10,608 nt of DNA from an uncultured Eggerthellaceae bacterium (GTDB lineage Bacteria; Actinomycetota; Coriobacteriia; Coriobacteriales; Eggerthellaceae), in contig CASTMW010000052.1 in assembly GCA_949450265.1 (NCBI GenBank), forward strand, positions 1 through 10,608, read 5' to 3'. The stretch's first letter is position 1; each line of letters begins with the position of its first letter. Shown one piece after another: positions 6,688 through 10,608 of the stretch. The notes under the pieces were generated by a model. That model saw only the letters and a list, made by a program, of their open reading frames with translations, searched no databases and had not been told where the DNA came from. Position numbers and translations under genes: made by a program.

Positions 6688-7305
6688 TTAGAACTCCTTG
6701 AAGGCGCTCTTCGGGGCGAAGCAGATGGGGCACTTCTCGAAGTCGTCGCCCTTGTGGATGTAGCCGCACACGGGGCACAGATAGAACTTGCGATCGTCCG
6801 GCGCGTCAATGTTGTTGTACGCATCCAGGTACAGCTCGGCGTGCACGCTTTCGGCCAGCTTGGCGCGCGTGAACACCATCTGCGCGGCAGCCTCGTCCTC
6901 GTCGATGGCCACCTTGATGAACGACGGATACATGTCGGACGTCTCGTAGATCTCGCCCAGCGCACCGCTGATCAGGTCGATGTCGGTTTTGAACGCGGCA
7001 ACGTCGGTGGGCGGTTCGGGCGGCACGTAGTCGGGCTCCTTCTTTTGGATCTCGGCCACTTCCAGCTTGATGTGGATCTGCTCGGCGGCAGAGGTGCATG
7101 CGAACTGGCGAGCGATCTGGTCATAGCCTGCATCGGCCGCAGCCTTGCTGAACGCGGCGTACTTCGCGCTGGCGCCCGTTTCGCCGTTCACAGCGCTCTT
7201 CAGGTTCTCCAGCGTGGTGCCCACCTGCGTTTGGCTGTCGGGCACGATGTTGAAGTTCGTGGAATTGCTGGCGTCGGGCATGACGTCGCGCACCTTCATG
7301 GTCAT
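6688..7305 (-). CDS. rbr: Rubrerythrin (ferritin-like diiron plus rubredoxin domain)
   Basis: A cytosolic non-haem iron peroxidase that reduces hydrogen peroxide to water in anaerobes, with electrons from rubredoxin/NAD(P)H systems. The 205 residues have a four-helix ferritin-like domain with the expected diiron ligands: E42 in NGETGASAKY, E75xxH78 in AAEQIHIK, E118 and E121 in GEIYET, and E152xxH155 in AESVHAE. A C-terminal rubredoxin-like iron site follows with C177-P-V-C180-G and C192-P-I-C195. The frame stays open upstream to 7455, but I place the start at 7305 because AAGGAG (7317-7311 region) lies five bases before that ATG; a second ATG at 7299 is possible. It is monocistronic, convergent with the isoleucine operon and divergent from the aminopeptidase gene. 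An N-terminal extension of ~25 residues before the first helix is a little longer than in classic rubrerythrins. Confidence 0.93.
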   Translation of the reverse strand: MTMKVRDVMPDASNSTNFNIVPDSQTQVGTTLENLKSAVNGETGASAKYAAFSKAAADAGYDQIARQFACTSAAEQIHIKLEVAEIQKKEPDYVPPEPPTDVAAFKTDIDLISGALGEIYETSDMYPSFIKVAIDEDEAAAQMVFTRAKLAESVHAELYLDAYNNIDAPDDRKFYLCPVCGYIHKGDDFEKCPICFAPKSAFKEF

Positions 7306-7361
7306 GATGTCTCCTTCTTTTGCTTGGGCGCATCGCAGCACCCGGTTTAGAACTGCTGACC

Positions 7362-7392
7362 ATGATAGTCCATTCACGTGAACATGGCGCAA
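7362..7392 (-). promoter_or_regulatory. Candidate rubrerythrin promoter with a TTCACGTGAA palindrome in the spacer
   Basis: Read on the - strand, TTGCGC (7392-7387) and TATCAT (7367-7362) are separated by 19 bases, about 60 bases ahead of the start codon. The perfect 10-bp palindrome TTCACGTGAA (7373-7382) lies in the spacer, a good place for a repressor. It does not look like the common A/T-rich PerR box. The role is inferred. Confidence 0.35.
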
Positions 7393-7516
7393 CGATTCGC
7401 ATGCCCATACGGCTTTTGCAGCCAAACCGTTTTCGTATTTCCGTAAAGGCCCCACAGGGTTCGCAGTATGATGACGGGAACGCAGAGCACATCATGAACA
7501 GACCGAAAGGATAGCG

Positions 7517-9010
7517 ATGGAACGCGAATCAGCTTGGAAGAAATATACCGACGCCGACCTGGACCGCCTAGAGGCGCTGGCGGCTGACTACGAGCGTTGG
7601 ATCAGCGATAACAAGACCGAACGCGAGTGCTGCGCTGCGGCGGTGGCGCAGGCGGAAGCGGCAGGCTATGTGTCGCTGGCCGATGCGGTGCGCGAAGGGC
7701 GCGCGCTCAAGCCGGGCGACAAGGTATGGGCCACTTCGCAGGGTAAAGCCATCGTGCTGGTGCAGTTGGGCAGCTGCCCGCTGGAAGAGGGCCTGAACAT
7801 CTTGGGTGCGCACATCGATTCGCCGCGGCTGGACATCAAGCAGAATCCGCTCTACGAGAAGGACGGCTTCACGCTGCTGGACACGCACTACTACGGTGGC
7901 ATCAAGAAGTACCAATGGGTGGCGCTGCCCTTGGCGCTGCACGGTGTGGTGGCGAAGACTGACGGCACGGTGGTGCCGGTGGTGCTGGGTGAAGATGCCA
8001 GCGATCCCGTGTTCTGCGTGACCGATCTGCTGCCGCATCTGGGGCAGAAGCAGATGGAGAAGAAGGGCTCGGAGGTCGTGGAAGGCGAGGACCTGGACGT
8101 GTTGGTGGGCAACCGCTTGGCGGCGTGCGCTACGGCAGAGGAAGGCGTCGGGGGTGCCGCCCAGCCGCTCAAACAGTCCTCGCTTCGCTGCGGAACTCGC
8201 TTGGTGGACGGCACCCCCGACGCGGCGGATGGGAAGGACGCCAAGGACCCGGTGAAGGCGTTCACGTTGAAGCTGCTGGCCGAGAAGTACGGCATCACCG
8301 AAGAGGACTTCCTGTCCGCCGAGCTGGAAGTGGTGCCAGCGGGCCCGGCGCGCGATATGGGATTCGACCGCAGCATGGTGCTGGGATACGGGCAGGATGA
8401 CCGCGTGTGCGCGTACACGTCGCTGCGCGCTCAGTTGGCGCTAGCCGATACCGCGCTTGCCACCACGGCCGTCTGCGTGCTTGTGGACAAGGAAGAGATC
8501 GGCAGCGTGGGCGCCACAGGCATGGAGAGCGCGTTCTTTGAGAACGCCATCGCCGAGGTGATGGAACTGGCAGGCGAAGGCGGCGCTCTGCCGCTGCGCC
8601 GTGCGCTGGCGGCTTCCCGCATGCTGTCCAGCGACGTGTCGGCGGGTGTGGACCCGGCCTATGGCAGCGTGTTCGAGCCGAAGAACTCCGCCTATCTGGG
8701 GCACGGCCTGGTGTTCAACAAGTACACTGGCGCGCGTGGCAAGAGCGGCAGCAACGATGCGCGGGCTGAGTTCGTGGCGCGCGTGCGGCGCATCATGGAC
8801 GATGCGGACGTCAGCTTCCAGACCGCCGAGCTGGGCCGTGTGGATGCGGGTGGTGGTGGCACCATCGCGTTCATCCCGGCGCGCTTCGGCATGGATGTCA
8901 TCGACAGCGGTGTGCCGGTGCTCAGCATGCACAGCCCGTGGGAGGTCACCAGCAAGGCCGACATCTACGAGGCATTCCGCGGCTATCAGGCGTTCCTGTT
9001 GGACGCGTAA
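7517..9010 (+). CDS. M18-family metallo-aminopeptidase carrying an in-frame palindromic insert
   Basis: A cytosolic zinc aminopeptidase of family M18 (aminopeptidase I type), which removes N-terminal residues from peptides and normally forms a large dodecameric particle. The 497 residues contain GAHIDSPRLD (metal ligand H99, D101), YGQDDRV (bridging-type D294 region), DKEEIGSVGATG (E326/E327 as catalytic base and ligand) and a C-terminal MHSPWE (H472), so all expected metal and catalytic residues are present. The ATG at 7517 follows AAAGGA at good spacing. Residues ~210-236 read GVGGAAQPLKQSSLRCG and onward and do not look like the family. At the DNA level they are a palindromic element (8145-8223), which does not break the frame. 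Just after it the sequence returns to family-like KAFTLKLLAEKYGITEEDF. The gene appears monocistronic and divergent from rubrerythrin. Confidence 0.92.
   Translation: MERESAWKKYTDADLDRLEALAADYERWISDNKTERECCAAAVAQAEAAGYVSLADAVREGRALKPGDKVWATSQGKAIVLVQLGSCPLEEGLNILGAHIDSPRLDIKQNPLYEKDGFTLLDTHYYGGIKKYQWVALPLALHGVVAKTDGTVVPVVLGEDASDPVFCVTDLLPHLGQKQMEKKGSEVVEGEDLDVLVGNRLAACATAEEGVGGAAQPLKQSSLRCGTRLVDGTPDAADGKDAKDPVKAFTLKLLAEKYGITEEDFLSAELEVVPAGPARDMGFDRSMVLGYGQDDRVCAYTSLRAQLALADTALATTAVCVLVDKEEIGSVGATGMESAFFENAIAEVMELAGEGGALPLRRALAASRMLSSDVSAGVDPAYGSVFEPKNSAYLGHGLVFNKYTGARGKSGSNDARAEFVARVRRIMDDADVSFQTAELGRVDAGGGGTIAFIPARFGMDVIDSGVPVLSMHSPWEVTSKADIYEAFRGYQAFLLDA
8145..8223. repeat. In-frame palindromic element within the aminopeptidase gene
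   Basis: GCGTCGGGGGTGCCG (8145-8159) and CGGCACCCCCGACGC (8209-8223) are perfect 15-bp inverted repeats. After one mismatch the pairing continues for CCA (8161-8163) with TGG (8205-8207). The core holds a smaller imperfect hairpin (AGTCCTCGC ... GCGGAACT, about 8175-8197). The element encodes a Gly/Ala/Pro-rich segment that looks foreign to the M18 family. I cannot see a clear target-site duplication. Confidence 0.7.
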
Positions 9011-9037
9011 GGGTATCGCGCGGACCCTCATACAGAT

Positions 9038-9122
9038 CGCTCTGCGCGAGCGGTGTCTGATCGGTGATCTTGCTTGATGGCATCCTCGTCGATCAGACGG
9101 ATCTGCGTTCGGCGGAACGCGG
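9038..9122. terminator. Hairpin cluster between convergent aminopeptidase and Nudix genes
   Basis: Three inverted repeats fill this 113-base gap. CGCTC/GAGCG (9038-9042, 9048-9052) is small. GTCTGATCG/CGATCAGAC (9055-9063, 9090-9098) is a perfect 9-bp stem with a 26-base loop. CTGCGTTC/GAACGCGG (9103-9110, 9115-9122) is an eight-pair stem with one G-T wobble and a GGCG loop, ending two bases from the Nudix stop codon. None has a T-run. Transcription from both sides must end here, so terminator function is the likeliest reading. Confidence 0.5.
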
Positions 9123-9123
9123 C

Positions 9124-9813
9124 TCAGGCGAAGTCCTGCCGTGTCAGGGGTTCCTGCGGTAGCGGCTGCTTGCGGCGGTTGCCCCACACCCGCTTAAGGT
9201 GTTCGAGCACCAACTGCGCACGCGTGCCGATCAGGTCGGTGGTGGTGGCCAAGAACGACGCCACCTCGGCGTAGGGCAGCTCTATCTGCTCGATCAGCTC
9301 GTTGGGGTCGGGCGCAGGTTGGCCATCGCGCACCACGCGCGCCATGATCACCTGCACGTTCTCTTCGGTCAGCCCGGTGGATGAATACCCTGACTGGCGC
9401 AACACAAGCATGGCATCGTCGCCATACGAGGGGTCGATGCGGCAGCCGACCTCTTCTTGAAGCTCGCGTTGCGCGCATTGGCGGATAGTCTCACCGGGCT
9501 CCATCAAGCCAGCCGGGAACGAGATGCACCACGCATTCAGTGGATAGCGGAACTCGCGGATCAGCAGTATGGTCTCGTTGGGTAGCAGTGGCACGATGCA
9601 GACCGCATCCGGCCGTACGGGCTCCCCGCCTGCAGCCACAGCCGCGTTCGCGCGCAGCGCTGCCTTGTACTGGTCAAGCCCCTTGCGGCTGGCCGCTTCA
9701 TATTCCACCTGCGAGCCGTCCGGCATGCGGTAGGTCAGCAGATACTTGTTCACCCAACCGCTGCTCACCTGTTTTACGTTCAGCAGTTCGGGGGTTCCCA
9801 TATGTTCGCTCAT
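9124..9813 (-). CDS. Nudix hydrolase, ADP-ribose pyrophosphatase-like
   Basis: A 229-residue cytosolic Nudix hydrolase that cleaves a nucleoside diphosphate linked to another group. The Nudix box is complete at residues 102-124: G-x5-E-x7-RE-L-x-EE-x-G, with G102, E108, R116, E117, E120, E121 and G123; the last hydrophobic position is Cys124. Upstream come IREFRYPLNAWCISFPAG, typical of the ADP-ribose pyrophosphatase subgroup, and downstream an STGLTEENVQVIMAR strand. ADP-ribose or a related sugar nucleotide is therefore the likeliest substrate, not proven. The start at 9813 has AAGGAGG eight bases upstream and overlaps the stop of the preceding gene as ATGA, so the two genes are translationally coupled. 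The frame is open far upstream, to about 10551, but that part lies over the coupled gene and is not protein-like. Confidence 0.92.
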   Translation of the reverse strand: MSEHMGTPELLNVKQVSSGWVNKYLLTYRMPDGSQVEYEAASRKGLDQYKAALRANAAVAAGGEPVRPDAVCIVPLLPNETILLIREFRYPLNAWCISFPAGLMEPGETIRQCAQRELQEEVGCRIDPSYGDDAMLVLRQSGYSSTGLTEENVQVIMARVVRDGQPAPDPNELIEQIELPYAEVASFLATTTDLIGTRAQLVLEHLKRVWGNRRKQPLPQEPLTRQDFA

Positions 9814-10301
9814 CTCTGATGCCTCCTTGCGCCTTTTGCCCGCACCTCGTCGAAGACGACCTCCCAAGCGGCCGTGTCGGCTATCTCGCGTTCGATGGCC
9901 GGGCCTATCTCGTCTTTCAGCGCCGGCAGGTACTTCATGCACAGCGCCACCAACACCTTGCGGATGCGTGCTGGGTCCTCGATCGGCTGGATGCGGCCGC
10001 TTGCCACCACCGATGCGAAGCGCGTGGTGAAGAACGTATCCTCGAAGCATGGCTCCACTTCGGTGGCCACCGTTACGCTGACTCGTGGGTCGCGCTGCCA
10101 ATCGTCCATCTTGTGCCCATAGGTGTTGGTGGTGTGGATGCACAGCTTCCCGTCCAGCATCACATACGACAGGGGCACGCCATACGGGGCGCCATCCTTG
10201 TCCACCGTGGAGATGACGCAGTATTCGCCCGCTTCCAAGATGGCCTGCGCCTCTTCCAGTGGAAGCTCTCGGTCTGCCATGCGCATCTGATATCCGTCCA
10301 T
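9810..10301 (-). CDS. Pyridoxamine 5'-phosphate oxidase-fold flavoprotein (NimA-like)
   Basis: A 163-residue protein of the split-barrel FMN-binding fold (pyridoxamine-phosphate oxidase-like superfamily). The N-terminal part AILEAGEYCVISTVDKDGAPYGVPLSYVML is the characteristic first strands. KLCIHTTNTYGHKMD carries the conserved His (H56) and GHK motif of the NimA/nitroimidazole-reductase-like group, followed by DPRVSVTV and TRFASVVASGRI. Members bind flavin or F420-like cofactors and include nitroimidazole-inactivating enzymes and many of unknown role; the substrate cannot be told here. The ATG at 10301 follows GAGGAAGG at fitting spacing; Met6 and Met8 are alternative starts. It is the first gene of a two-gene operon whose last bases (ATGA) start the Nudix gene. 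Confidence 0.88.
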   Translation of the reverse strand: MDGYQMRMADRELPLEEAQAILEAGEYCVISTVDKDGAPYGVPLSYVMLDGKLCIHTTNTYGHKMDDWQRDPRVSVTVATEVEPCFEDTFFTTRFASVVASGRIQPIEDPARIRKVLVALCMKYLPALKDEIGPAIEREIADTAAWEVVFDEVRAKGARRHQR

Positions 10302-10479
10302 CTGGTATTCCTTCCTCGCAATATGGTGCGTCGCGCGTCGTGCCTGCTGTGTCTATCGTGCCTGCCGAGTGGTGCGCGCGGGTGCGTTCTATTCGCTGTT
10401 CGTCATTCGTCGTGCTAGGTGTCCTTGGTGTCTTTGGCATCTCTTGACGGTAGTGTACGCCTAACCTGCTCCAAACGCA
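10302..10479 (-). promoter_or_regulatory. Upstream region of the flavoprotein/Nudix operon
   Basis: No gene is seen. The promoter of the - strand operon must lie here or further right, but I find no convincing -35/-10 pair. A direct repeat CGTGCCTGC (10339 and 10358 regions) is present, and the stretch is rich in CGTC/GTGC triplet-like steps. Confidence 0.3.
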
Positions 10480-10590
10480 GCGCGGCGACTCAACAGGTGA
10501 GCCGCCGCGCGTTCGGACGCCAGGGGAAACGTCCGTTGGAAACCGTCTCACGCTTCCGCATTGTCGGAAACCTAGGGACGTCGGTTTCCA
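10480..10590. other. Structured non-coding region with strong and competing hairpins
   Basis: GCGCGGCG (10480-10487) pairs perfectly with CGCCGCGC (10503-10510), and after one mismatch CTCA pairs with TGAG around an ACAGG loop. GGACG (10515-10519) can pair with CGTCC (10530-10534). TGGAAACCG (10537-10545) is perfectly complementary to CGGTTTCCA (10582-10590), but the nearer GGAAACC (10566-10572) can also pair with GGTTTCC (10583-10589), so two folds exclude each other. This could be a terminator plus leader of a gene outside the window, or a small RNA. I do not recognise a known riboswitch. Confidence 0.4.
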
Positions 10591-10608
10591 GGTCGGGAGA
10601 TGTGGGAT

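Noticed and set aside
7306..7455. N-terminal extension of rubrerythrin to 7455
   Set aside because: The extension is not family-like, and the ATG at 7305 has AAGGAG at ideal spacing; the extension also crosses the likely promoter.
9814..10551. Long - strand open frame continuing upstream of the Nudix start, giving a 475-codon reading frame
   Set aside because: The added part overlaps the well-supported flavoprotein gene in another frame, has odd composition rich in Arg, Gly, His and Thr, and the Nudix start at 9813 has a strong Shine-Dalgarno site and ATGA coupling.

Overview
The window looks like a piece of chromosome from a high-GC, anaerobic, Gram-positive actinobacterium. A Coriobacteriia/Eggerthellaceae-type gut organism is my best guess. 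This is inferred from the GC-rich codon use, the wall-anchored protein with a LAKTG sorting signal, the rubrerythrin and the clear Shine-Dalgarno sites. No rRNA or taxonomic marker is present to prove it.

Left part (1-3360, + strand). Two probable surface-protein genes lie here, both visibly more A+T-rich than the rest. The first is the 3' end of a gene with a DUF6273-like domain. The second is a complete adhesin/pilin-like protein with a signal segment, three related beta-sandwich repeats, a Cna-B domain, an Asp/Pro stalk and a LAKTG sorting signal. The 222-base gap after it (3361-3582) carries a pair of ~18-bp direct repeats that resemble a leftover insertion-sequence end. It also holds a perfect inverted repeat placed around a possible -10 box.

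Middle part (3583-6421, + strand). A compact three-gene operon follows: ilvE (branched-chain aminotransferase), cimA (citramalate synthase) and a TrpR/YerC-family DNA-binding protein. cimA starts on the base after the ilvE stop codon, and the regulator overlaps the end of cimA by 14 bases. The first two genes are the entry and exit steps of threonine-independent isoleucine synthesis, and the third is a plausible local regulator. A perfect 10-bp hairpin ends the operon.

Right part (6688-10608). A rubrerythrin gene (- strand) is divergent from an M18 aminopeptidase gene (+ strand). The aminopeptidase gene carries an in-frame ~79-bp palindromic element with a 15-bp perfect terminal inverted repeat, reminiscent of palindromic elements that insert into coding genes elsewhere. 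A convergent intergenic region with several hairpins follows, then a two-gene - strand operon: a pyridoxamine-5'-phosphate-oxidase-fold flavoprotein and a Nudix hydrolase, coupled by an ATGA overlap. The last ~300 bases hold no gene but contain strong and mutually exclusive hairpins.

I see no CRISPR array, tRNA, rRNA, transposase or defence system. The most interesting items are the in-frame palindromic element, the operator/regulator candidate of the isoleucine operon, and the unusual domain architecture of the surface protein.
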